This document shows, piece by piece, positions 50,698 to 59,240 of a stretch of DNA of 64,000 nucleotides. Source of the stretch: an uncultured Clostridia bacterium (GTDB taxonomy: Bacteria; Bacillota; Clostridia; TANB77; CAG-508); the NCBI GenBank assembly GCA_948934525.1, contig CAQZSK010000001.1:365737-429736 (forward strand), written 5' to 3'. The notes beneath the pieces are model-generated. The model was not told the DNA's origin. It worked only from the letters and a program-made list of their open reading frames with translations, and made no database searches. Both the position numbers and the translations under genes were made by a program. The first letter of the stretch is position 1, and every line of letters starts with the position of its first letter.

Positions 50698-53007
50698 ATG
50701 CAAGATTTAATTGAAGGTTTAAATGACAAACAAAAAGAAGCAGTTTTGACTACAGAAGGACCTTGCCTTGTTATTGCAGGAGCAGGAAGCGGAAAAACGA
50801 AAGTATTAACACATAAAATAGCATACTTACTTTCCGAAAAAAATGTAAAGCCATATAATATTTTAGCAATTACCTTTACTAATAAAGCAGCTAGTGAGAT
50901 GAAACAAAGAGTAGAAGCAATTGTAGGAGATGCAGCAGGGGAAATGTGGATGGGAACCTTCCACTCTATCTGTGTACGCATTTTAAGAAGATTTATTGAT
51001 AGGATAGGATTTGATACATCTTTTCTGATCTTTGATACTTCAGACCAAAGAACAGTAGTAAAAGAATGTTTAAAAACATTAAAAATAGATGATAAAATGT
51101 TTACAGATAGAAGTGTTTTAGCTGAAATAAGCAATGCAAAAAATGAAATGTTAACACCGAAAGCATATCAAACTAAATATGCAGGAGATTATCGAAGAGA
51201 AAAAATAGGACAAATTTACGAATTATATCAAAAAAGATTAAAAGAAAATAATGCTATTGATTTTGATGATATTATTAATGATACAATTGAAATCTTGTCA
51301 AATAATCCAGATGTATTACAATATTACACAGAAAAGTTTCACTATGCTTTAGTAGATGAATACCAAGATACTAACAAAGCACAATTTACATTAGTTACAA
51401 TTTTAGCATCACGTTATGGAAATATCACTGTAGTAGGAGATAACGATCAAGGTATTTACAGTTTTAGAGGAGCAGATATTAGTAATATTTTGAATTTTGA
51501 AAAGGACTTTCCAGGAACTAAAATTATTAAATTAGAACAAAATTATCGTTGTACAGGAAACATTTTAAAAGCTGCCAATGCAGTTATTAAGCATAATGAA
51601 AATAAATATGAGAAAAAGTTATGGACTGAAAACGAAGAAGGAAGCCTTCCTTGCTTATATCAAGCAGAAGACGAGTATGATGAAGCAACTTATGTAGTTG
51701 GGCAGATAGAGCATTTAAAAACAGAGGAATATTTAAAACCAAAAGATTTTGTTATTCTATATCGTATGAATGCACAATCAAGAGCAGTGGAAGATATTTT
51801 AAGAAGAGAAAATATCCCATATAAAGTAGTGGGAGGAGTAAAGTTCTATGAGAGAAAAGAAATTAAAGATGTTATAGCATATTTGAGGTTAATACATAAT
51901 CCTGCAGATAATCTTTCACTCAAACGAATTATTAATGAACCCAAAAGAGGGATTGGAAAAACTAGTTTAGATAATATACAACAAATTTCAGATGAGACAG
52001 GAAGCTCTATGTATGAAATTATTAAACATGCAGAAGAATATGGACTAAACAGGATTAAAGCAAATGCAGAAGAATTTATTAAAGTGATAGAAGAGCTAAG
52101 ATTAAAAAGACAAGAACTTAGTATTTCTGAGTTAATTAAAGAAACACTAAATAGATCTGGCTATACAAAGGCTTTAGAAAATGAAAATACAATTGAAGCA
52201 GAAAGCAGAATTCAAAACTTAGAAGAGTTTTTGACAGTAGCAATTGAATTTGAAGAAGAATCAGCTGATAATAGCCTAGCAGAATTTTTAGAAAGTATCA
52301 CATTATCTAGTGATATAGATGACTTAGAAGATGCAGATAATAGCGTAACATTAATGACATTACATAGTGCAAAAGGATTAGAATTTCCAGTAGTGTTCTT
52401 AGTTGGGATGGAAGAAGGAATCTTCCCTGGATATAAATCAATAGGAGAGCCAAAAGATTTAGAAGAAGAAAGAAGGCTATTTTATGTAGGAATTACCAGA
52501 GCAAAACAATTTTTACACTTAACTTGTGCGAAACATAGAACAATTTTTGGATCTACAAGTTATAATGCAATTTCAAGATTTATAAAAGAAATTCCAGCTG
52601 ATTTATTAGATGGCAGTATTGAAAGTACAGAAGAAAAATTTGAAGACACAGGTTATAAGTGGGAATATGGCAAAACAGCAATAGGTGGAAATAGCAATTA
52701 TGCAAGTGGTGGAAAAGTAACAACTTATAAGTTAGATACAGAAAAGGCACCAAAAGTGGCAGCCAGTTCTTATAACTATAGAACGGCAGAAAGTTTTTTA
52801 GATTCTTTAAAACAAAAACAAGCAAGTCATACAATAGACATTTCGCAATATCAAGAAGGACAACGTATCTATCACAAGAAATTTGGAGAAGGAATTATTC
52901 AAAAAATGGAAGAAGAAGGAGACGATTATAAATTAGATATTCAATTTGATAAATCAGGACATAAGCGATTAATGGCAAAATTTGCAGGACTACAGATTAT
53001 TGAGTAA
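50698..53007 (+). CDS. pcrA: ATP-dependent DNA helicase PcrA/UvrD
   Basis: The start at ATG 50698 follows GAGGAAAAG; 769 residues. It has Q-motif GLNDKQKEAV, Walker A AGAGSGKTKVL (about 30-40), TFTNKAASEMK, Walker B VDEYQDTN (about 218-225), GDNDQGIYSFRGAD, EQNYRCTGNIL, LHSAKGLEFPVVFLVG and a C-terminal tail with the KFGEG.I.. RNA-polymerase-binding-like domain. This SF1A helicase acts in nucleotide excision repair and replication. Length and motifs are typical of PcrA. Confidence 0.95.
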   Translation: MQDLIEGLNDKQKEAVLTTEGPCLVIAGAGSGKTKVLTHKIAYLLSEKNVKPYNILAITFTNKAASEMKQRVEAIVGDAAGEMWMGTFHSICVRILRRFIDRIGFDTSFLIFDTSDQRTVVKECLKTLKIDDKMFTDRSVLAEISNAKNEMLTPKAYQTKYAGDYRREKIGQIYELYQKRLKENNAIDFDDIINDTIEILSNNPDVLQYYTEKFHYALVDEYQDTNKAQFTLVTILASRYGNITVVGDNDQGIYSFRGADISNILNFEKDFPGTKIIKLEQNYRCTGNILKAANAVIKHNENKYEKKLWTENEEGSLPCLYQAEDEYDEATYVVGQIEHLKTEEYLKPKDFVILYRMNAQSRAVEDILRRENIPYKVVGGVKFYERKEIKDVIAYLRLIHNPADNLSLKRIINEPKRGIGKTSLDNIQQISDETGSSMYEIIKHAEEYGLNRIKANAEEFIKVIEELRLKRQELSISELIKETLNRSGYTKALENENTIEAESRIQNLEEFLTVAIEFEEESADNSLAEFLESITLSSDIDDLEDADNSVTLMTLHSAKGLEFPVVFLVGMEEGIFPGYKSIGEPKDLEEERRLFYVGITRAKQFLHLTCAKHRTIFGSTSYNAISRFIKEIPADLLDGSIESTEEKFEDTGYKWEYGKTAIGGNSNYASGGKVTTYKLDTEKAPKVAASSYNYRTAESFLDSLKQKQASHTIDISQYQEGQRIYHKKFGEGIIQKMEEEGDDYKLDIQFDKSGHKRLMAKFAGLQIIE

Positions 53008-53016
53008 AGTGTTAGC

Positions 53017-53078
53017 TAGGGGATGTATGTTTCCCTGACGAAAGTAAAGCTTTTGTTAGGAAAACGTATGTCCTTTTT
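53017..53078. repeat. REP-like degenerate stem-loop
   Basis: GGGGATGTATGTTTCCCTGACGAAAG faces CTTTTGTTAGG and AAAACGTATGTCCTTTTT, pairing imperfectly with GU pairs. It resembles a decayed version of the GGGGACGT-type elements after recR and ddl. It precedes the coat genes. Confidence 0.4.
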
Positions 53079-53187
53079 CTGGTGCTTGTTTGATGATTAT
53101 TTAATTCTCACAGCAATTAATTGTATAAAACTAGAAAAAATGAGAATAATAACACTAAATATTTTTAGGAAAGGAAGTAAAAAACTT

Positions 53188-53376
53188 ATGCCAAATTTAA
53201 ATCAATTAGAATTACAACACTTAAGACATTTAATAGGAGCGCATGAAACTGCTTACCAAAAATTAAATACTTTTTCATCACAAGCTGTAGACCCACAGAT
53301 TAAGCAAATGTTTGCAAAATCAGCACAAGATGCACTTAACACAAAACAAAAACTATTATCATTTTTAAATAATTAA
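53188..53376 (+). CDS. Small CotF-associated helical protein (62 aa)
   Basis: ATG 53188 after GGAAAGGAAG is chosen; the open frame further upstream runs through a repeat. The product is helical (LNQLELQHLRHLIGAHETAYQKLNTFSSQAVDPQIKQMF) with a ferritin-like two-helix pattern shared with spore coat CotF-like proteins. It is followed 18 bases later by a CotF gene, so a spore coat role is likely. Confidence 0.75.
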   Translation: MPNLNQLELQHLRHLIGAHETAYQKLNTFSSQAVDPQIKQMFAKSAQDALNTKQKLLSFLNN

Positions 53377-53394
53377 GTAAAGGGAGGAAATTTT

Positions 53395-53640
53395 ATGGAC
53401 GAGAAAACAATGGTTAATGACATTTTAGGAAGTGTGAAGGCTGACTTAACTGCTTATCAAACTGCTATTTCAGAAGCAGAAAATATGCAATTAAGACAGA
53501 CATTACAACAAATTAGAAATGGAGACGAAAGTTTCCAATATGAATTATTCAAAGTAGCACAAACAAAAGGATATTATCAACCAGCACAAAAAGCTACTAT
53601 TACAGAAATTCAAACAGTTAAAACAGAACTAGAACAATAG
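53395..53640 (+). CDS. Spore coat protein CotF family
   Basis: This 81-residue protein follows GGGAGG. It starts DEKTMVNDILGSVKADLTAYQTAISEAENMQLRQTLQ and ends with the KGYYQPA motif (about 62-68) typical of Coat_F. It probably forms part of the spore coat with 53188. Confidence 0.85.
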   Translation: MDEKTMVNDILGSVKADLTAYQTAISEAENMQLRQTLQQIRNGDESFQYELFKVAQTKGYYQPAQKATITEIQTVKTELEQ

Positions 53641-53771
53641 AAGATGAAATGCTACGGATAAAAGGAAAAGCTAAGATTTAGAATAGAAAAATCAGATAAA
53701 ATTTTAATAAGCACTTGCCAAATTTTTTAATTTGCGATAAAATAAGAACGTAAAATTAAAAAGGTAAGGAG

Positions 53772-54782
53772 TTGTTTAAAATTAATACTTTAAAAAAGTG
53801 CGCAATGTACTTTAGAACAACAATTAAATATACTTTCTTAGTTATTATTTCAATGTTTTTAATTATTACAGCAGTAGCAGTATTTTATAAGCCTACTTAT
53901 GCCGTTTCCGTAAATGGAGAGGTAATTGGATATACTGAAAATAAAAGCAAATTACAAGCAAGAATTAATGATTATATGGAAGGGAATACAGAAGAAGATA
54001 TTGCTTTTGCACAAATCGATTCTGTTCCAGAATATACCCTTTGCTTGTTAAAAAAAGATATTACTGCTAACGATGAAGAAATATATAGTAAAGTAACAGA
54101 AAACGGAACCAAATATTATAAATACTATGCTATTACAGACAATAAAAAAGAAAAAGCTTATGTAGAAACTTTTGAAGAAGCTGAAAAAGTAATAGCACAG
54201 CTAAAAAAGAAAAAGAGCCAAAACCAAAAAGATGTAGGGATTGTAGAAAAATATGATACAGAATTAAAGAAATTTACTTCAGTAGAAACTTGTGTATCAA
54301 AACTATATGAAGCCCCACCAAAAACTACTACTACTTATATGGCCTCTAATACAAATTATATGCAATCAGTTAATTCTGGAAATGTAACAGGCTCTTCTAG
54401 TAGAAAAGTAAACCTTGGAGTTGCCTTAATTAAACCAATATCAGGAATTATTACAACACGTTTTGGTAGTAGAGGATATGGTCATAGAGGGCTAGACGTA
54501 GCAGCACCTTCAGGTACACCAATTAAAGCTGCAGCAGGAGGAACAGTAACTACTGCAGGATGGAATAATTCTTATGGATATATGTTAATTGTATCACATG
54601 GAAATGGAGTGCAAACTGTATATGCACATTGCAGTCAATTAATAGCAACAAAAGGGCAATCTGTTGCACAAGGCCAAGTGATTGGAAAAGTAGGATCAAC
54701 GGGAAATTCAACAGGACCACATCTACACTTTGAAATTAGAGTAAATGGTGTTTTACAAGATCCACAAAATTATATCTATTAA
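53772..54782 (+). CDS. M23-family peptidoglycan endopeptidase, membrane anchored
   Basis: It probably starts at TTG 53772 near AAGGTAAGGAG; the spacing is tight and the start is uncertain. It has a membrane helix (about 20-40), a region of about 150 residues without recognised motif, a Thr/Ser-rich linker, then an LytM domain with HRGLDVAAPSGTPIKAAAGG (first zinc His, about 238), YGYMLIVSHGNG, TVYAHCSQL and GPHLHFEIRVNG (HxH). It cleaves peptidoglycan cross-bridges; SpoIIQ-like or envelope remodelling roles are possible. Confidence 0.9.
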   Translation: MFKINTLKKCAMYFRTTIKYTFLVIISMFLIITAVAVFYKPTYAVSVNGEVIGYTENKSKLQARINDYMEGNTEEDIAFAQIDSVPEYTLCLLKKDITANDEEIYSKVTENGTKYYKYYAITDNKKEKAYVETFEEAEKVIAQLKKKKSQNQKDVGIVEKYDTELKKFTSVETCVSKLYEAPPKTTTTYMASNTNYMQSVNSGNVTGSSSRKVNLGVALIKPISGIITTRFGSRGYGHRGLDVAAPSGTPIKAAAGGTVTTAGWNNSYGYMLIVSHGNGVQTVYAHCSQLIATKGQSVAQGQVIGKVGSTGNSTGPHLHFEIRVNGVLQDPQNYIY

Positions 54783-54786
54783 TATA

Positions 54787-54823
54787 AAAAAACAGTTTAG
54801 ATTAAATTCTAAACTGTTTTTTT
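54787..54823. terminator. Bidirectional terminator between M23 peptidase and mecA
   Basis: AAAAACAGTTTAGA, loop TTAAAT and TCTAAACTGTTTTTTT. Confidence 0.85.
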
Positions 54824-54850
54824 ATACTTTAGCTTATTAGTTTTGAACAA

Positions 54851-55477
54851 TTAAATGAAATATTTTAAGCCAATTTCTAAAGCATTATGCGCCATAATTA
54901 AATTACCACATTCGGAAAGCTTACTAACATATACTTTGGAATTTGTTACATATTTTGCAAATTCTGTAATGCCAGCATAAAATTTTAGTTTATTTACTAT
55001 TTCACTATGTATCCCATTCATCAATAAGTAATATTTTTGTTTGTATTCGTAAAGTAAAATATTATCTGCTATATTTGTGATATCATTTAGTAATTTACTT
55101 TCTTGTAAGAAGTAAAGAAACGCACAAAAATCATCAAAACTGAAAAAAGAATAGACTGCTTGTGTAGAAGAAGGATTTAAACTTTTTCTTTTAATAGAAA
55201 ACTTCTTTTTAGGTAATTTTGTCTTTTCTTCTGGTATCTCCTTAGTAATGGTAAAAATAAAGCTAGTGTCAGCCATTGCTAGAGCTTCTATTTTTAGATT
55301 ATAATTTTCTGGGTCAAATCCTGTTTCCTTTTTAGCTTGTTCTAACATGTCTAACAAGATATCCTGTGATTCAATGGAATTAGACATAAATACATGAAAA
55401 TCAATTTCCTTCTCAGCTAAATCCTGAATACTTAAAGTAATACGTATTTTATTTTCACTTAGTTTTTCAAACTTCAT
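54851..55477 (-). CDS. mecA: Adaptor protein MecA
   Basis: The start at ATG 55477 follows GGAGGCGAC; 208 residues. The N-terminal substrate-binding part (MKFEKLSENKIRITLSIQDL) and C-terminal ClpC-binding domain (YSFFSFDDFCAFLYFLQE, YYLLMNG) match MecA. MecA targets proteins such as ComK to ClpCP. The Asp/Glu-rich linker is replaced here by a Lys-rich one. Monocistronic. Confidence 0.88.
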   Translation of the reverse strand: MKFEKLSENKIRITLSIQDLAEKEIDFHVFMSNSIESQDILLDMLEQAKKETGFDPENYNLKIEALAMADTSFIFTITKEIPEEKTKLPKKKFSIKRKSLNPSSTQAVYSFFSFDDFCAFLYFLQESKLLNDITNIADNILLYEYKQKYYLLMNGIHSEIVNKLKFYAGITEFAKYVTNSKVYVSKLSECGNLIMAHNALEIGLKYFI

Positions 55478-55713
55478 TAGGTCGCCTCCAAATATATTTA
55501 ATATTACTATTATTATACTATGTTTCTTCCATAAATGAAACCAACAATTTATGGAAAAAAATTTTACATTCAATCATACTATATCATACCAAAAATAAAA
55601 AGAAAATAGTTTTTGATAAAAAATAAAGTAATATCTTGAAAAAAAAGCCGTTTACATATATAATACACACTAGCATAAGAAAAACAAAAGAGGGAATACT
55701 AAGGAGGAAATAT

Positions 55714-55971
55714 ATGGCAATGAAAGAAAAAAACATATGGATTTTAATCTTATTTTTATTATGTGGAATAGTAGTAGGTGGTTTATTAGGTGAACTTGCT
55801 GCGAAAGTAGAATTCTTATCATGGCTTGCATATGGCGAAGAATTTGGATTATCTACACCAGTAGAATTAAATTTAAATGTAATTAAACTTACTTTTGGAT
55901 TAATGCTTAAAATCAATATAGCAAGTATTATTGGAATTATTTTAGCAATTTTTATTTACAAAAAAGTGTAA
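55714..55971 (+). CDS. DUF4321 small membrane protein
   Basis: This 85-residue protein follows AAGGAGG. It has two membrane helices (about 8-30 and 62-83) around a LGELAAKVEFLSWLAYGEEFGLSTP segment, matching the DUF4321 family found upstream of radC-mre loci in Clostridia. Function unknown; the constant position suggests a morphogenesis-related role. Confidence 0.85.
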   Translation: MAMKEKNIWILILFLLCGIVVGGLLGELAAKVEFLSWLAYGEEFGLSTPVELNLNVIKLTFGLMLKINIASIIGIILAIFIYKKV

Positions 55972-56047
55972 TAACTATATTCTAGAAAATTTTATATCAA
56001 AATAAATTTAATAGGGGGCAACTAAATGAGAAAGGATGGACTGAATT

Positions 56048-56758
56048 ATGTCTATGAAAATGAAGGAACTCCCTATTTCAGAAAGACCTTATGAAAAACT
56101 AGAAATGTATGGAGCACATACATTATCAAATGCAGAGTTACTAGCGATTATAATAAAAAATGGAACCAAAGAAGAAAGCTCAGTTACCCTAGCACAAAAA
56201 ATACTTTCATTAAGTAAAAAACAAAACTGTAAAGAAGATAATTTAAAATTCTTTCAGGAATTATCCATTGAAGAATTTATGCAGATTAAAGGAATTGGCA
56301 AAGTAAAAGCCATTCAATTAAAAGCAATTTGTGAGTTAGCAAAAAGGATTTCAAAACCAATTGAAAATATTAAAACAAAAATAAAAACACCACAAGATAT
56401 TGTAAATTTGCTGATGGATGAATTAAAAGAAGAAAAAAGGGAAATAGTGAAAGTAGTTATTATGAATTCTCAAAATATTATCCTAAAAATACAAACGATA
56501 TCACAAGGTGGAACTAGTAGTGTACAAGTAGATACAAAAGATATACTAATGGAAGCAGTTAAAATAGGAGCACCTAAGATTATTATGGTTCATAACCACC
56601 CAAGTGGAGAATCAACGCCAAGTAAAGCAGATATAGAATTTACAAAAAGACTAGAAAAGGCAGCAGAAGTATTAGGTATAGGGCTGTTAGATCATGTCAT
56701 AATTGGGTATAATCAATATACAAGTATAAAATCCTATTTGATAGAAAAGAGAATATAA
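56048..56758 (+). CDS. radC: RadC-family JAB/MPN protein
   Basis: This 236-residue protein has an N-terminal helix-hairpin-helix (LPISERPYEKLEMYGAHTLSNAELLAIII; IKGIGKVKAIQLKA) and a JAMM metal site (HNHPSGESTPSKAD, about residues 184-197). The family is common but its DNA-repair role is disputed. It is encoded just upstream of mreB, the usual Firmicutes position. GGATGGACTG precedes the ATG. Confidence 0.92.
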   Translation: MSMKMKELPISERPYEKLEMYGAHTLSNAELLAIIIKNGTKEESSVTLAQKILSLSKKQNCKEDNLKFFQELSIEEFMQIKGIGKVKAIQLKAICELAKRISKPIENIKTKIKTPQDIVNLLMDELKEEKREIVKVVIMNSQNIILKIQTISQGGTSSVQVDTKDILMEAVKIGAPKIIMVHNHPSGESTPSKADIEFTKRLEKAAEVLGIGLLDHVIIGYNQYTSIKSYLIEKRI

Positions 56759-56785
56759 TCTTAAAAATAAGAAAGGAAGAAAAAT

Positions 56786-57817
56786 ATGAAGTTGGCAGGA
56801 TTTAGTTCAAAGGATATTGGAGTAGATTTAGGAACAGCTAATATTATTATTACAATAAAAGGCAAAGGAATTGTGTTAAATGAGCCTTCTGTAATAGCAA
56901 TTGAAAAGGAAAGTAATTCTATATTAGCAACAGGTTCTGAAGCAAAAGAAATGCTAGGTAGAACACCGAAAGAAATTAATGCGATTAGGCCGTTACAAGA
57001 TGGAGTTATAGCAGATTTTACAGGGACACAACTAATGCTAAAAAATATGTTACAAAAAGTGTGTCAGAGATATAATGCTCATAAACCAAGAGTAGTAGTT
57101 GGAGTACCATCAGGTATTACTGAGGTAGAAGAAAGAGCAGTAGAAGAATCTGTTATGCAAGCAGGAGCGAAGGAAGTATATCTAATAGAAGAACCAATGG
57201 CAGCAGCAATTGGAGCAAATTTAGAAGTATCTGAGCCAAATGGTAATATTATTGTTGATATTGGTGGAGGTACTACAGAAGTAGCAGTTATTTCATTAGG
57301 TGGAATTGTAGTAAGTAACTCTTTAAGAGTAGCAGGAGATGAAATAGATGAAGACATTATGAATTATGCAAAACATAGATTAAATTTATCAATAGGAGAG
57401 ACTACTGCAGAGGAAATCAAAAAGCAAATTGGATGTGCTATGCCACTAATGACAGAAACGACTATGCAAGTGAGAGGAAGAGATTTAATTACAGGATTAC
57501 CACAAACACTTACCATTACTTCTACACAAATTTATGAAGCAATGAGAAGTTCTGTACAAAAAATAGTAGAGGTAGTAAAACAAACATTAGAGAAAACTCC
57601 ACCAGAGCTTGCTGCAGATATTATGGAAAGAGGTATTATATTAGCAGGAGGAGGAGCACTTATTAAAGGAATTGACACATTACTTGCTCAAGAAACAGAA
57701 ATGCCAGTTTATATAGCTGAAAATCCACTAGAATGTGTTGCAAGAGGTGCTGAGAAAACCTTAGAAGATTTAGAAAAATTAAGAGATGTTTTAATGAACT
57801 CCAAAAGGAAAAGATAA
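56786..57817 (+). CDS. mreB: Rod shape-determining protein MreB
   Basis: This 343-residue actin-like ATPase has phosphate loops IGVDLGTANIII (about residues 11-22) and VDIGGGTTEVAVIS, and ERGIILAGGGALIKGID near the C-terminus. It forms membrane filaments that guide cell-wall synthesis. First gene of mreBCD-PBP2-minC. Confidence 0.95.
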   Translation: MKLAGFSSKDIGVDLGTANIIITIKGKGIVLNEPSVIAIEKESNSILATGSEAKEMLGRTPKEINAIRPLQDGVIADFTGTQLMLKNMLQKVCQRYNAHKPRVVVGVPSGITEVEERAVEESVMQAGAKEVYLIEEPMAAAIGANLEVSEPNGNIIVDIGGGTTEVAVISLGGIVVSNSLRVAGDEIDEDIMNYAKHRLNLSIGETTAEEIKKQIGCAMPLMTETTMQVRGRDLITGLPQTLTITSTQIYEAMRSSVQKIVEVVKQTLEKTPPELAADIMERGIILAGGGALIKGIDTLLAQETEMPVYIAENPLECVARGAEKTLEDLEKLRDVLMNSKRKR

Positions 57818-57835
57818 AATAAAAGGAGTGTTTTC

Positions 57836-58654
57836 ATGTATCGAAATAAAAAAACAGGAATGATAGGAATTATTATTACCATTATTATCCTTATTCTAAC
57901 TGTTATTTTGTCTAACATAGATATACAAAAAATGTCTTATTTAGAAAATATTTTAAATAGCTTAGTGATGCCTATACAAAATGGTTTAACCTATTTGAAA
58001 AATAAAATGGAAGGTAATGAGAGCTTTTTCACAGATATTAGCAAATTGCAAGAAGAGAATGAAGAACTAAAAAAGAAAAATAGTGAATTAGAGCAAACTT
58101 TAAGAGAATATGAAATTATCAAATCAGAAAATGAAACATTAAAAGAATATGTGAATTTAAAGGATAAATATCAAGACTATCAAACAATACCAGCATATAT
58201 TATTCAAAAAGATATTACAAACTATAATCAAACTATTGTCATTAATGTAGGAGAAAAAGATGGTATAAAAGCGAATATGGCAGTTATTGCAGATCAGGGG
58301 TTAGTAGGACACGTTATTTCGACAACTCAAACTACTGCCAAAATACAAACTATTATAGATACAGCAAGTTCAGTAAGTTGTAATATTAGTTCTTCTAGAG
58401 AACCTATCATCGTTACAGGTACTTTAGAAAAAACTTCTAATTTAAAAGCAAGCTATATTCCAACAGATGCCACTATTTTAGAAAGTGACAAGGTAGAAAC
58501 ATCAGGAATAGGAGGAATTTATCCTAAAGGAATTCCTATTGGAACTATCAAGGAAATTGTTAGTACAAAAAATATTACAGACCGCTATGCTTATGTAGAA
58601 ACAGCAGTAGATTTTAAAAAGCTAGAAACAGTTTTAGTCATTACTAAAAATTAG
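57836..58654 (+). CDS. mreC: Rod shape-determining protein MreC
   Basis: This 272-residue protein has an N-terminal membrane helix (about 9-27), a coiled coil (about 65-105) and a beta-rich extracellular MreC domain with VINVGEKDGIKANMAVIADQGLVGHV. It links MreB with the wall synthases. AAAGGAGTG ribosome site. Confidence 0.93.
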   Translation: MYRNKKTGMIGIIITIIILILTVILSNIDIQKMSYLENILNSLVMPIQNGLTYLKNKMEGNESFFTDISKLQEENEELKKKNSELEQTLREYEIIKSENETLKEYVNLKDKYQDYQTIPAYIIQKDITNYNQTIVINVGEKDGIKANMAVIADQGLVGHVISTTQTTAKIQTIIDTASSVSCNISSSREPIIVTGTLEKTSNLKASYIPTDATILESDKVETSGIGGIYPKGIPIGTIKEIVSTKNITDRYAYVETAVDFKKLETVLVITKN

Positions 58655-58673
58655 AATAAAGGAAGGAAAAAAC

Positions 58674-59207
58674 TTGAAGAAATTCTTCTCTATAATTGGT
58701 TTAATTTTAACATTTTTTATTATTTATTTTTTGCAAGCCAATTTTTTCAACTGGTTTAATATAGCTGAAGTAAAACCAAACTTATTTATCGTATTTATTT
58801 TAGTAATAGGTCTTTTTATTGGTAATAAGCTAGGATTTATATTTGGGCTTATTTTTGGTATTTACATAGACTTATTAATTGGTAAAGCAGTAGGAATAAC
58901 TGGAATAATGCTTGCAATTATAGGATTAGTAGGGGAATACCTAGACAAAAATTTTTCAAAAGATAGTAGAGTAACTTTAATTTTTATGGTAACAGGAAGT
59001 ACAGTTATATATGAATTAGGACAGTATATTTTTCAAATGTTAAAATGGAATACTAATTTTGAAATACTTCCCTTTATCAAAATACTGATAATAGAAATAA
59101 TTTTTAATATGGTATTAGTAATTATTCTATATCCATTAATACAAAAAGCAGGTAACTATTTAGAAAAGGTATTTAAAAATAAATCTATACTAACAAGGTA
59201 TTTCTAA
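58674..59207 (+). CDS. mreD: Rod shape-determining protein MreD
   Basis: This 177-residue polytopic membrane protein starts at TTG after AAGGAAGG. Five or so helices; the central FGLIFGIYIDLLIGKAVGI (about 60-78) is the MreD signature. It works with MreC and PBP2. Confidence 0.9.
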   Translation: MKKFFSIIGLILTFFIIYFLQANFFNWFNIAEVKPNLFIVFILVIGLFIGNKLGFIFGLIFGIYIDLLIGKAVGITGIMLAIIGLVGEYLDKNFSKDSRVTLIFMVTGSTVIYELGQYIFQMLKWNTNFEILPFIKILIIEIIFNMVLVIILYPLIQKAGNYLEKVFKNKSILTRYF

Positions 59208-59240
59208 TTTCTAAACTCATATTTTAAGGTAGGTGATAAT

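Noticed and set aside
53023..53187. N-terminal extension of the small coat-like protein
   Set aside because: The upstream open frame runs through a REP-like hairpin and lacks a ribosome site; ATG 53188 has one and starts the helical domain.
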